From Paraburkholderia dioscoreae (GTDB taxonomy: Bacteria > Pseudomonadota > Gammaproteobacteria > Burkholderiales > Burkholderiaceae): a DNA stretch of 64,000 nt. The first letter of the stretch is position 1, and every line of letters begins with the position of its first letter. The notes below the pieces were generated by a model. The model ran no database searches and was not told where the DNA came from. It was given only the letters and a program-made list of their open reading frames with translations. This document shows, one piece after another, positions 55,390 to 64,000 of the stretch. The stretch spans positions 2,666,001-2,730,000 of the forward strand of contig NZ_LR699553.1 of the NCBI RefSeq assembly GCF_902459535.1. Reading direction: 5' to 3'. Both the position numbers and the translations under genes were made by a program.

Positions 55390-56799
55390 TCAGGCCAGCG
55401 CTTTTTCGATACGGCTCACCACGACATCACGCCCGAACAGCATCAGAACGCTATCGATCGACGGCGTGTGCGTGGTGCCCGCCACCAGCAGACGCACCGG
55501 CATGGCAAGCTGCGGCATCTTCAACTTGTGCGTGCCGAGCGTGCCCTTCAATGCCGCCGCGATTGCCTCCTTGGTCCACTCTACTGTCTTGAGCGCGGCG
55601 GCCAGATCGGCGAGCGCCGGACGCACCGCGTCGGTCACGTGCTGCGCGAGGGACTCGGCGTCCGGCGCCGGCGCACGATAGAACATCGCGGCATTCTCTG
55701 CGATTTCCTTTACCGTCGATGCGCGATCCTTCAGCAAGCCCACCACGGCTGTCAGATCGGCGCCCTGGGCAAGCGTGGCTTCGTCGATACCGAGCGCAGC
55801 GAAGAAGGGGCGCGCCAACTCCGCGAGGCGCGCGTTGTCGGCTTCCTTGATGTAGTGCGCATTCAGCCAGTTCAGCTTGTCGTGGTCGTATTGGGCCGGG
55901 GACTTGCCCAGATGCTCCAGATCGAACCACTCGACGAACTGTTCACGCGAGAAGATTTCCGCGTCGCCATGCGACCAGCCCAGACGCGCCAGATAGTTGA
56001 CCACCGCCTCCGGCAGGTAACCGGCGTCGCGATAACCCATCACGCTCATCGCGCCGTGGCGCTTGCTCATCTTCTCGCCCTGCTCGTTCAGCACGGTCGG
56101 CAAGTGTGCGTAGACCGGCGGCTCGCCGCCGAGCGCGCGCAGAATGTTGATCTGCCGCGGCGTGTTGTTGACGTGATCGTCGCCGCGAATCACGTGCGTG
56201 ATACGCATATCCAGATCGTCGACCACCACGCAGAAGTTGTAGGTCGGCGTGCCGTCCGGCCGCGCGATCACGAGGTCGTCGAGTTCCTCGTTCGAAATCT
56301 CGATGCGGCCCTTCACGGCGTCGTCCCATGCCACCACGCCGTTGAGCGGGTTACGGAAGCGCAGCACCGGCTGCACGCCCGCGGGCGGCTCCGGCAGCAC
56401 CTTGCCCGGCTCCGGGCGCCACGTGCCGTCATAGCGCGGCTTTTCGCCGGCTTCGCGCTGGCGTTCGCGCAGCGCGTCCAGTTCTTCCGTCGACATGTAG
56501 CACGGGTACACCAGCCCCGCGTCCTGCATCTGCTTGAGCACTTCGCGGTAACGGTCCATGCGCTGCATCTGGTAGAACGGACCTTCGTCGAAATCGAGGC
56601 CGAGCCACGCCATGCCTTCGAGAATGGCGTCGACGGATTCAGTTGTGGAGCGCTCGACGTCGGTGTCCTCGATCCGCAGCACGAAGATCCCGTTCATCTT
56701 GCGCGCGAACGCCCACGGGTAAAGCGCGGAGCGAATGTTGCCGAGGTGGATGAAGCCGGTGGGACTCGGTGCGAAACGGGTGCGAACAGAGGTGGTCAT
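55390..56799 (-). CDS. gltX: Glutamyl-tRNA synthetase
   Basis: Charges tRNA-Glu. The 469-residue class I synthetase has the HIGH-type motif TRFAPSPTGFIHLGNIRSA (His18-Leu-Gly-Asn), the KMSKR-type motif GEKMSKRHGAM and the C-terminal anticodon-binding helical domain. Length and motif spacing fit the discriminating bacterial GluRS. It is directly upstream of a tRNA cluster that includes two tRNA-Glu genes, on the same strand. A perfect TATAAT at 56941-56946 (minus strand) is the likely -10 of its promoter, about 140 bases upstream. Confidence 0.97.
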   Translation of the reverse strand: MTTSVRTRFAPSPTGFIHLGNIRSALYPWAFARKMNGIFVLRIEDTDVERSTTESVDAILEGMAWLGLDFDEGPFYQMQRMDRYREVLKQMQDAGLVYPCYMSTEELDALRERQREAGEKPRYDGTWRPEPGKVLPEPPAGVQPVLRFRNPLNGVVAWDDAVKGRIEISNEELDDLVIARPDGTPTYNFCVVVDDLDMRITHVIRGDDHVNNTPRQINILRALGGEPPVYAHLPTVLNEQGEKMSKRHGAMSVMGYRDAGYLPEAVVNYLARLGWSHGDAEIFSREQFVEWFDLEHLGKSPAQYDHDKLNWLNAHYIKEADNARLAELARPFFAALGIDEATLAQGADLTAVVGLLKDRASTVKEIAENAAMFYRAPAPDAESLAQHVTDAVRPALADLAAALKTVEWTKEAIAAALKGTLGTHKLKMPQLAMPVRLLVAGTTHTPSIDSVLMLFGRDVVVSRIEKALA

Positions 56800-57215
56800 T
56801 AGCGGTTACTCGGAAGACAGGCGCCGGCGCCTGGGTGGGACATAGCCCGTGAAGCAGCCCGTGAAGCGTGGCAGCGGACCGCGCCCGTGCGGCAGGCAGG
56901 CGCCGCGCATGGACACGAAGGAAATAAATGCGAGAGGCGAATTATACCTTCCGCAAGCGGGTTGCCTGCCCTCGTCCGAACGGCCAATGCGGCCCGCGTG
57001 CCGCGTCGCGCAGCGCCCGAGCGTTTCCTCTGCAACGTTTCATTACCGCGCCGCCGCGCGCACCTGGCTTTGATTTATGATGTGCGCGCGCTGCGGCCGG
57101 AGTTCAATCCACAGCGCCTTGGTATCGCCGCCGGCGATCCTGTCGTCTGACTATCTGCCTGATCGCGGCAAGGGTGACGCCGATTGCGTTGCCCGCGCCG
57201 TTGCTGGAGAACTCG
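56800..57215. other. Divergent intergenic region gltX / patatin gene
   Basis: 416 bases with no supported gene. A minus-strand TATAAT at 56941-56946 probably drives gltX (no good -35 box). On the plus side the AT-richer TTTGATTTATGATG at 57069-57082 may be part of the lipoprotein gene promoter. A GTG at 57174 in frame with the lipoprotein is a possible but less likely start. Confidence 0.45.
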
Positions 57216-58163
57216 TTGAAACCCTCATCGCCTCGCCTCGCCCGCCGCAACTTTTCATTGGCCGCCGCCTCCGCGGTGCTGGCCGCCTGCACCACCACCG
57301 GCGGCAAAACCGATAGCACGCCCGTTGCCGCCACGCCCACCACCAACACGCCACCACTCGACAAGCCACAGCGGCCGCTGCGCGTCGCGCTCGCGCTGGG
57401 CGGCGGCGCCGCGCGCGGCTTCGCGCACATCGGCGTGATCAAGGGGCTCGAGGCGCGCAATATCCAGATCGACCTGGTGGCCGGCACCAGTGCGGGTTCG
57501 GTGGTCGGTGCGTTGTACGCGTCGGGCATGAACGGCTTCGCGCTCAACAAGCTCGCCTTGAGCATGGACGAAGCATCGATCAGCGACTGGGCCATGCCGT
57601 TTCGCACGCGCGGCTTCCTGCAAGGCGTCGCGTTGCAGAACTACCTGAACACGACGCTCAACAACCGTCCGATCGAGAAAATGGCCAAGCCGCTCGGCGT
57701 GGTCGCGACCGACCTGAAAACCGGCCAGCCGATCCTGTTCCAGCGCGGCAATACCGGCGTCGCGGTGCGTGCGTCGTGCAGCGTGCCGTCGATTTTCGAG
57801 CCGGTGAAGATCGGCGGACACGAGTATGTGGACGGCGGGCTGGTGAGCCCGGTGCCGGCGTCGTTCGCACGCAAGATGGGCGCGGATTTCGTGATCGCCG
57901 TGGATATCTCGCAGCGCCCGGAAAGCGGCCTGACGGCCAGCTCGTTCGACGTGCTGATGCAAACCTTCACGATCATGGGCCAGACGATCAAGGCCTATGA
58001 ACTCGACAAGTACGCCGACGTCGTGATCCGGCCGAATCTGGCCGCCATGAGCGGCAGCGATTTCTCCCAGCGCAACGCCGCGATTCTGGCCGGCGAAGAA
58101 GCGGTGGCGAAGATGATGCCGGAGTTGCAGCGCAAGCTGGCAGCGAGTCGCGTAGCGACGTAG
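57216..58163 (+). CDS. Patatin-like phospholipase, predicted Tat/lipoprotein
   Basis: Serine lipid hydrolase of the RssA/patatin family. I start at the TTG at 57216, six bases after GGAG, giving 315 residues with the signal LARRNFSLAAASAVLAAC: twin arginines at 10-11 and a lipobox with Cys25, so a lipid-anchored, probably Tat-exported protein. The catalytic dyad is Ser92 (GTSAG) and Asp206 (VDGG), with the oxyanion motif GGGAARG at 62-68. A GTG start at 57174 would add 14 residues. Substrate (phospholipid or lysophospholipid) unknown. A terminator lies between it and the convergent NlpC gene. Confidence 0.92.
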   Translation: MKPSSPRLARRNFSLAAASAVLAACTTTGGKTDSTPVAATPTTNTPPLDKPQRPLRVALALGGGAARGFAHIGVIKGLEARNIQIDLVAGTSAGSVVGALYASGMNGFALNKLALSMDEASISDWAMPFRTRGFLQGVALQNYLNTTLNNRPIEKMAKPLGVVATDLKTGQPILFQRGNTGVAVRASCSVPSIFEPVKIGGHEYVDGGLVSPVPASFARKMGADFVIAVDISQRPESGLTASSFDVLMQTFTIMGQTIKAYELDKYADVVIRPNLAAMSGSDFSQRNAAILAGEEAVAKMMPELQRKLAASRVAT

Positions 58164-58210
58164 CGGACCTGAAGCGCTCTGCGAAGCGGCTCGTTGGCCG
58201 CTCAAATGCA

Positions 58211-58242
58211 AAAAGCCTGCTTCGAACGAAGCAGGCTTTTTT
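58211..58242. terminator. Bidirectional intrinsic terminator
   Basis: AAAAGCCTGCTTC and its complement with a GAAC loop, T run on the plus strand and A run on the other side, between convergent genes. Confidence 0.88.
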
Positions 58243-58290
58243 ACGCCGGAACCGCCGCGGAATGGGCCACAGACCGGGCCACACTATCCC

Positions 58291-58956
58291 TTACTGATTG
58301 CCGCCGATCGCCGCGTTCACGCGCTTGCGCAGATCCTGGCCGTCCTGATAGGACGTCTCGATCCGGCGCGCGCCGGTAAAGCGCTTTTCCCAGTAGCCGC
58401 TATCCATGTCGTCGACACGGATCGTGCTGCCCGTGGAAGGCGAATGCACGAACTTGTTGTCGCCGATATAGATGCCAACGTGCGAGAACGTGCGGCGCAT
58501 GGTGTTGAAGAACACCAGATCGCCCGGCTTCAGGTCGCTCACGCGAACCTTCTCGCCGACGCGGCTCATTTCCTCGGCGCGGCGCGGCAGCGCCATACCG
58601 AGCGTGTCCTGGAACACGTAGCGCACGAAGCCGCTGCAATCGAGCCCGGAATCCGGTGTATTGCCGCCCCAGCGGTAGCGCACGCCGATCATGTTCAGCG
58701 CGCCGACCACCACGTCGCCCGCTTTTCCGGCCATGCCGGAAAGAAACGATTTGGCGCCGCTGTCGCTTTCCGGCGCGGTGGTTTGCGAATTGGAAGTGGG
58801 CAAAGAATTCGACCCGCTGAGGGTCGAATATGAGGCATTCTGATTGAAACTGCTTACTTCGTCGGCGAACGCGCCGGGAGTTGCTGCCATCAAGACGCCA
58901 ATGAACATCCCGGCGACGACGCGCGTACCAGCCTGGGTTAGGTTTCTGTGCTGCAT
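58291..58956 (-). CDS. NlpC/P60-family peptidoglycan hydrolase
   Basis: Secreted cell-wall hydrolase that usually cleaves gamma-D-Glu-meso-DAP peptide bonds. The 221-residue protein has a signal peptide (hydrophobic 14-26, likely cleavage after AFA at 31), a Ser/Asn-rich linker and the NlpC/P60 domain with catalytic Cys107 (LDCSGFV), His159 (FSHVGIYIG) and third residue His171 (FVHSPS). It is preceded by an AT-rich 136-base gap after yejF, so it may have its own promoter or be read from the yej operon. Confidence 0.93.
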   Translation of the reverse strand: MQHRNLTQAGTRVVAGMFIGVLMAATPGAFADEVSSFNQNASYSTLSGSNSLPTSNSQTTAPESDSGAKSFLSGMAGKAGDVVVGALNMIGVRYRWGGNTPDSGLDCSGFVRYVFQDTLGMALPRRAEEMSRVGEKVRVSDLKPGDLVFFNTMRRTFSHVGIYIGDNKFVHSPSTGSTIRVDDMDSGYWEKRFTGARRIETSYQDGQDLRKRVNAAIGGNQ

Positions 58957-59092
58957 TGGTCGGTATTTTTTGCCTAAGAATCAGGGAGCTACGGAAAAAG
59001 TTTGGTCGATACTAGCCAGTAAGTATTCACGTGTCAAAACAAATAGAAAAAATCAATCGAGACACGCACCCAATTGGTGAAAGGGTGAAAAA

Positions 59093-60724
59093 TCAATGGT
59101 CAAGAGCTGCTTTCAGCAGCTTTCGAGTGTAGGGGTGCGCGGGTCTCGCAAAAATTTCCTCAACGCCCCCCGTTTCCACGATCGAACCGTTTTGCATGAC
59201 CGCGACACGATGCGCCATCGCCCCGATAACAGCCAGATCGTGACTGATGAAAACGAAGCCCAGGTTGTACTTCTGCTGCAACCCGGTGAGCAGTTTCAAC
59301 ACCTGCTGCTGAATGGAAACGTCGAGCGCGCTGGTCGGTTCGTCGAGGATCAGAATGCGCGGCTCCAGCACCAGCGCGCGCGCAATGGCGATCCGCTGAC
59401 GCTGGCCGCCGGAAAATTCGTGCGGATAGCGTTGCAGCACCGTGCGGTCGAGGCCGACTTCGCGCAGTACCGCGATCACCTTGTCGCGCCGCGCTTGCGG
59501 CGTCATGGCCGGCCGGTGCAGCGCAAGCCCTTCGCCCACTATGCGTTCGATGGTCTGGCGCGGCGACAGCGAACTGAACGGATCCTGAAAGACGACCTGC
59601 ATATTCGAGCGCAAGGCGGTCTGTTCGGCGCCGCGATAGCTGCCGAGCGGCCTGCCCTGAAACTCGATCTCGCCGTGCACGGTGCGCTGCAGACCGAGCA
59701 ACGCCATCGCCAGCGTCGATTTGCCCGAACCCGATTCGCCGACGATCCCAAGCGTTTCACCCTGCCGCACGGACACATTGGCGTCCGCGACCGCGCGAAA
59801 CCGCCCCGAGCGAAACCAGCCGCTGAAGCCCGGCAGCTTCGTTTTGAAATCGACCGAGATGTCGCGCCCTTCGAGCACCACCGGCGCAATCGGCAGCACC
59901 GGCACAACCGTGCGTTCCGGGCGGCTCGCCAGCAGACGCTGCGTGTATGGGTGCTGCGGCGCCCCGAAGACCTGCTCGACGGGCCCGCTTTCCACCAGAA
60001 CGCCCTTCTCCATCACCGCGATGCGTTGCGCGAAGTGGCGCACCAGATTCAGATCGTGCGTGATCAGCAGAACCGCCATGCCGCGCTTTTCCGCTTCGTC
60101 GCGTTGCAATTCGAGCAGCAGTTCGACAATCTGTGCGCGAATCGTGACGTCGAGCGCGGTGGTCGGCTCGTCGGCCAGCAGCAGACGCGGACGGCACGCC
60201 AGCGCCATTGCGATCATCGCGCGCTGACGCTGGCCGCCGGAAAGCTGATGCGGATAGCTGTTCACGCGCTTGCCCGGTTCGGCAATGCCGGTGCGCCCCA
60301 GCAGCGCCACCGCGCGTTTGCGCGCCTCGTGCGCGCTTACGCCATCATGCACGACGATGGTTTCCGCGATCTGGTCGCCGACCGTATAGAGCGGATTGAG
60401 TGCGGTCATCGGCTCCTGAAAGATCATCGCGATATCGGAGCCGCGCATGCCGCGCATTTCGCGCTCGCTTTTGGCAAGCAGGTCTTCGCCGTCGAAACGG
60501 ATCGAGCCGCTCACCTGCGCGTCGCTCAGCAGGCGCAGGATCGACAGCGCGGTCACGCTTTTGCCCGACCCCGATTCGCCGACCAGCGCCACCCGCTCGC
60601 CCCGCTGGATCGCGAGCGTGACGTCCTTCACCGCGACCGTGTCGCCAAAGCGCACGTGCAGATGCTCCAGCTCGAGCAGCGGCGTCGCGGCCTGCGGTGC
60701 GTTGTTCTGCAAGCCGGCGCTCAT
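59093..60724 (-). CDS. yejF: Peptide ABC transporter, fused ATP-binding protein YejF
   Basis: The 543-residue protein is a fusion of two ABC ATPase domains of the oligopeptide (Dpp/Opp) type: GESGSGKSVTALSILRLL with HQLSGGQRQRAMIAMAL and LLADEPTTALDVT in the first half, and GESGSGKSTLAMALLGLQ with HEFSGGQRQRIAIARAL and LILDEPTSALDVS in the second. It energises the YejABE importer for peptides (in E. coli including microcin C). The ATG overlaps the yejE stop by four bases. The upstream 43 in-frame codons belong to yejE in another frame. Confidence 0.96.
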   Translation of the reverse strand: MSAGLQNNAPQAATPLLELEHLHVRFGDTVAVKDVTLAIQRGERVALVGESGSGKSVTALSILRLLSDAQVSGSIRFDGEDLLAKSEREMRGMRGSDIAMIFQEPMTALNPLYTVGDQIAETIVVHDGVSAHEARKRAVALLGRTGIAEPGKRVNSYPHQLSGGQRQRAMIAMALACRPRLLLADEPTTALDVTIRAQIVELLLELQRDEAEKRGMAVLLITHDLNLVRHFAQRIAVMEKGVLVESGPVEQVFGAPQHPYTQRLLASRPERTVVPVLPIAPVVLEGRDISVDFKTKLPGFSGWFRSGRFRAVADANVSVRQGETLGIVGESGSGKSTLAMALLGLQRTVHGEIEFQGRPLGSYRGAEQTALRSNMQVVFQDPFSSLSPRQTIERIVGEGLALHRPAMTPQARRDKVIAVLREVGLDRTVLQRYPHEFSGGQRQRIAIARALVLEPRILILDEPTSALDVSIQQQVLKLLTGLQQKYNLGFVFISHDLAVIGAMAHRVAVMQNGSIVETGGVEEIFARPAHPYTRKLLKAALDH

Positions 60725-61827
60725 TGATTGCCTCCGGCGCGCATGGCATCGGAGATGCGTGTGTCGAGCGCGTTGCGCAACGCATCGCCCATGAAGGTCA
60801 GCAGCAGCAACATCGCTACCAGTACGCCGAAGGTAGACAGTGAAATCCACCACGCGTCGAGATTCGCCTTGCCTTGCGCGAGCAGTTCACCGAGGCTCGG
60901 CGTCGGCGACGGTACGCCCAGACCGAGAAAGTCGAGGCTCGTCAGCGCGAGAATGGCGCCGCTCATGCGAAACGGCAGGAAGGTGATGACCGGCGTCAAG
61001 CTATTGGGCAGCACATGCCGCCACATGATCTGCCAGTTCGACAGCCCCATCGCACGTGCCGCGCGCACATAATCCTGGTGGCGATTGCGCAGAAACTCCG
61101 CGCGCACATAGTCGGACAGGCCGATCCAGCCGAACAGCGAGAGCAGCACGATCAGCAGAATGAAGCCCGGCTCGAAGATCGACGAAAAGATGATCAGCAG
61201 ATAAAGCTCGGGCATCGCGCTCCATATTTCGATCAAACGCTGCCCGATGATATCGATACGTCCTCCGAAATAACCCTGCACGGCGCCCGCCGCAATTCCG
61301 AGTATCGTGCCGATCAGCGTCAGCACCAGCCCGAATTCCACCGACACCCGGAAGCCGTACAGCAAACGCGCGAACAGGTCGCGGCCACGGTCGTCGGTGC
61401 CGAGCCAGTTGTCGCGCGACGGCGGGGCCGGGTTCGGCGCCTTCGAAAAGTAGTTCAGCGTGTCGTAGTAGTAGCGATTCGGCGGATACAGCGCGAAATT
61501 GCCCGGCGCGTCGAAGCGCTGCTTGACATACGGATCGAGATAATCGGCCGGCGTCGGGAAATCGCCGCCGAACGTGGTTTCCGCGTAGGTCTTGAACATC
61601 GGGAAATACAGGTTGCCCTCATAGCGCACCACGAGCGGCTTGTCGTTCGACCACAGCGGACCAGCCAGACTCGCCGCGAACGCCACCACGAATACGATCA
61701 GACTCCAGTAGCCCAGGCGCTGCTGGCGAAAGCGCTGCCAGACACGGCGCGCAGGCGAAGGCGAGACGAACGCGCGCGCGGTTTCGGCGCGCGCCGACGC
61801 ATCGGCGGAAAGACGGGCTCGATTCAT
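60721..61827 (-). CDS. yejE: Peptide ABC transporter permease YejE
   Basis: Inner-membrane permease, 368 residues. It has an N-terminal membrane helix (45-65), a periplasmic insert typical of YejE (PNRYYYDTLNYFSKAPNPAP), and the permease core with NWLGTDDRGRDLFARLLYGF and the EAA-type loop AARAMGLSNWQIMWRHVLPN. It overlaps yejB by one base and yejF by four, confirming operon structure. Confidence 0.95.
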   Translation of the reverse strand: MNRARLSADASARAETARAFVSPSPARRVWQRFRQQRLGYWSLIVFVVAFAASLAGPLWSNDKPLVVRYEGNLYFPMFKTYAETTFGGDFPTPADYLDPYVKQRFDAPGNFALYPPNRYYYDTLNYFSKAPNPAPPSRDNWLGTDDRGRDLFARLLYGFRVSVEFGLVLTLIGTILGIAAGAVQGYFGGRIDIIGQRLIEIWSAMPELYLLIIFSSIFEPGFILLIVLLSLFGWIGLSDYVRAEFLRNRHQDYVRAARAMGLSNWQIMWRHVLPNSLTPVITFLPFRMSGAILALTSLDFLGLGVPSPTPSLGELLAQGKANLDAWWISLSTFGVLVAMLLLLTFMGDALRNALDTRISDAMRAGGNQ

Positions 61828-62864
61828 CAGCGCTCCAGTTGTTCGAATTGGATGCGGGGATCGACCCACACATAGCAAAGATCGGAAATCAGCTTGGTTG
61901 CAAGACCGATCAGCGTGAACAGATACAGCGTGCCGAGCACGACCGGATAGTCGCGCCGCACCACCGATTCATACGACAGCAGCCCGAGCCCGTCGAGCGA
62001 AAACAGCGTTTCGATCAGCAGACTGCCGGTAAAGAACGCGCCGATGAACGCGGCCGGAAACCCGACGATCAGCGGCAACAGCGCATTGCGGAACACGTGC
62101 TTCCATAGCACGCGCTTTTCGGACAGACCTTTGGCGCGCGCGGTCAGCACGTATTGTTTGCGGATCTCGTCGAGAAAAGCGTTTTTCGTCAGCATGGTGA
62201 CCACCGCGAAACTGCCCACGACCGAGGCCGTGATCGGCAACGCGATATGCCACAGATAGTCGAGCACCTTGCCGGCGACACTCAATTGAGCCCAGTTGTC
62301 CGACGTGAGATTGCGCAGCGGAAACAGTTGCAGGAACGTGCCGCCACCAAACAGCACGAGCAGCAACACGCCCAGCACAAAGCCCGGAATCGCGTAGCCG
62401 ATCAGCACCACGAGGCTCGTTGCGACGTCGAAGCGCGAGCCGTTGCGGATCGCCTTGGCAATGCCGAGCGGCACCGATATCAGATACGTCAGAAAGAACG
62501 TCCATAAGCCGATGCTGATCGACACCGGCAGCTTGGAGACGATCAGCGACCACACGCTTTGATGGCGGAAATAGCTCTGGCCGAGATCGAAAGTGGAGAA
62601 GCGCTTGAGCATCAGCACATAGCGCTCGAGCGGCGGTTTGTCGAAGCCGTAGAGCGCCTTCAGTTGCGCGATCTGCTGCGCGTCGACGCCGCTATGCGCG
62701 CGCAAACCGAACGGCGCACCGTTCTCCGCGCCTTTGCGCAATTCGTGCTGCATCTGCTCGACCGGGCCGCCGGGGACGAACTGGATCACGGCGAAAGTCA
62801 GCGTCAGCACGCCGAGCAGGGTCGGGATCATGAGCAGCAGGCGTTTGAGGATGTAGCTCCACAT
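61827..62864 (-). CDS. yejB: Peptide ABC transporter permease YejB
   Basis: Inner-membrane permease, 345 residues, starting MWSYILKRLLLMIPTLLGVL, a typical DppB-like N-terminal helix with FVPGGPVEQM. The EAA loop is LTARAKGLSEKRVLWKHVFR. A characteristic RKGAENGAPFGLR segment follows the first helix. It begins 40 bases after the yejA stop and is coupled to yejE. Confidence 0.95.
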   Translation of the reverse strand: MWSYILKRLLLMIPTLLGVLTLTFAVIQFVPGGPVEQMQHELRKGAENGAPFGLRAHSGVDAQQIAQLKALYGFDKPPLERYVLMLKRFSTFDLGQSYFRHQSVWSLIVSKLPVSISIGLWTFFLTYLISVPLGIAKAIRNGSRFDVATSLVVLIGYAIPGFVLGVLLLVLFGGGTFLQLFPLRNLTSDNWAQLSVAGKVLDYLWHIALPITASVVGSFAVVTMLTKNAFLDEIRKQYVLTARAKGLSEKRVLWKHVFRNALLPLIVGFPAAFIGAFFTGSLLIETLFSLDGLGLLSYESVVRRDYPVVLGTLYLFTLIGLATKLISDLCYVWVDPRIQFEQLER

Positions 62865-62904
62865 AGCGGCGGTTCCGGTGCGAAGGCGATGAATGAATGA
62901 CGCG

Positions 62905-64000
62905 TTAGCGCGGCTGGGCCTGGGCTTGCGGCTGCGCGAACCACCACGTCGACGTGATCCAGCCTTCTGCTGAATAGTACAGGGGCAATGTTTTTGGCCA
63001 CGCGAGGCCGCGCTTGAACGCCACCCGGTGCGTCGCGCTGTACCAATGCGGCACGACATAGTAGCCATGCATCAGCACGCGGTCGAGCGCGTGGGTGGCA
63101 TCGATCAGTTGCTCGCGGGTCTGCGCATGCACGAGCGCGCTCAGAATGGCATCGACCGCGGGCGACTTCAGCCCGATCATGTTGTCGGAGCCTTGCGTAT
63201 CCGCGGCCTTGCTGCCGAAGCGCTCGATCTGCTCCGAACCGGGCACCTGCACGTCCGGCATCCGGATCGTCGTGGTGTCGAAATCGAAGCTGTCCAGACG
63301 CTTCTGATAGACCGCGAAATCCGACACGCGAAACGTGGCTTCGATGCCGAGCTTCTGCAGATTGCGGATGAAGGTCGCGACGATCGGCTCCATCTGCGCG
63401 GACGAGCCGGAGTCGTCCAGAATCTCGAAGCGGAACGGCTCGCCTTTGGCATTACGCAACGCGCCGTCGCGATAGGTCCAGCCGGCCTGCTGCAATAGCG
63501 CGCGCGCCTGCAACAGATTGGCGCGCAGCGAGCCGGGCGGATCGGTGTCCGGCTGCTTCGGCGGCGGACCGAACACCGCCGGGTCGAGCTTCGCGCGCCA
63601 CGGTTCGAGTAACGCCAGCTCGCCTGGCGACGGCAACCCCTTCGCCTGCAGATCGGTATTGGCGAAGAAACTGTCGATACGCGTGTACTGATTGAAGAAC
63701 AACTGGCGGTTGAGCCACTGAAAGTCGAGCGCGAGATCGAGCGCCTTGCGCACGCGCACGTCCTGAAACAAAGGCCGCCGCGTGTTGAGCATGAAGCCCT
63801 GCATGCCGGTGCCGTTATGTTGCGGAAACACCTGTTTGATCAGCTCGCCGTTATCGAACTTCTTGCCAACGTCACGCCGAACCCAATTGCGCGCGACATA
63901 CTCGACCAGTACGTCGTACTCGCCCGCTTTGAACGCTTCCAGACGCGCCGTGCTGTCCGAATACAGCTTGTAGACAATATGATCGAAGTTATTCGTGCCG
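62905..64000 (-). CDS. yejA: Peptide ABC transporter substrate-binding protein, C-terminal part
   Basis: The coding frame is open from 62905 to the window end (365 codons), so the N-terminus and signal peptide are missing. Visible features are those of SBP family 5: TARLEAFKAGEYDVLVEYVA, the long MLNTRRPLFQDVRVRKALDL block, and C-terminal RMPDVQVPGSEQIERFGSKA. The KALDLALDFQWLNRQLFFN segment is characteristic of the YejA type. It should be a periplasmic peptide receptor for yejBEF. Confidence 0.93.
   Translation of the reverse strand, partial: GTNNFDHIVYKLYSDSTARLEAFKAGEYDVLVEYVARNWVRRDVGKKFDNGELIKQVFPQHNGTGMQGFMLNTRRPLFQDVRVRKALDLALDFQWLNRQLFFNQYTRIDSFFANTDLQAKGLPSPGELALLEPWRAKLDPAVFGPPPKQPDTDPPGSLRANLLQARALLQQAGWTYRDGALRNAKGEPFRFEILDDSGSSAQMEPIVATFIRNLQKLGIEATFRVSDFAVYQKRLDSFDFDTTTIRMPDVQVPGSEQIERFGSKAADTQGSDNMIGLKSPAVDAILSALVHAQTREQLIDATHALDRVLMHGYYVVPHWYSATHRVAFKRGLAWPKTLPLYYSAEGWITSTWWFAQPQAQAQPR

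Overview
The window is about 64 kb of high-GC chromosomal DNA from a beta-proteobacterium of the Burkholderiales, most likely Paraburkholderia or a close Burkholderia relative. This is inferred from gene order (rpsB-tsf-pyrH-frr-uppS-cdsA next to map-glnD, smc-zipA-ligA, a dapC/dapD/dapE group, aceA and aceB close together) and from protein character; no database search was run. It reads as a core, vertically inherited region. I saw no transposase, integrase, phage gene, CRISPR array or rRNA.

Layout. 1-4363 (minus strand): translation and envelope cluster rpsB, tsf, pyrH, frr, uppS and the start of cdsA, with an intrinsic terminator between rpsB and tsf. 4894-10108 (plus): map, glnD and an RsuA-family pseudouridine synthase with a very long Arg/Gly-rich N-terminus. 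10355-13727 (minus): a two-partner secretion pair (transporter, then a small unusual exoprotein), the most accessory-looking genes here. 14043-21766 (minus): smc, zipA, ligA, def. 21915-22910 (minus): an EamA-type exporter, with a 45-bp tandem repeat upstream. 23467-28216 (plus): dapC, dapD, an ArsC-like reductase, dapE, prmB. 28362-33616: cardiolipin synthase, glutathione peroxidase (minus), a YheS-type ABC-F protein and a CoA-transferase. 33757-36733 (minus): a small conserved protein, radA, alr. 36952-39124 (plus): lplT, thiD. 39184-42737 (minus): an overlapping tsaB-rimI-UDG-DUF1853 chain. 42972-45315 (plus): acyl-CoA-binding protein and an RhlE-like helicase. 45819-51591: glyoxylate-bypass region aceA ... 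aceB with a universal stress protein, a LysR regulator and a HAD hydrolase between them. 51803-54343: AIG2-like protein, rraA, an AraC regulator and a GNAT enzyme. 54486-56799 (minus): gltX followed by five tRNA genes (Ala-Glu-Asp-Glu-Asp). 57216-58956: a patatin-like lipoprotein converging on an NlpC/P60 hydrolase. 59093-64000 (minus): yejABEF peptide transporter operon, with yejA running off the window.

The window serves ribosome production and protein maturation (rpsB, tsf, frr, map, def, rimI, prmB, tRNAs, gltX), cell-wall precursors (uppS, dapC/D/E, alr), chromosome upkeep and division (smc, zipA, ligA, radA, UDG), nitrogen sensing (glnD), C2 metabolism (aceA/aceB) and secretion. No clearly new multi-gene system is evident. 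The best leads are the degenerate two-partner-secretion exoprotein with a duplicated coiled-coil tail, the duplicated tRNA Glu-Asp unit with a possible promoter inside a terminator hairpin, repeated motifs upstream of aceA, and the 45-bp repeat between the EamA gene and dapC.
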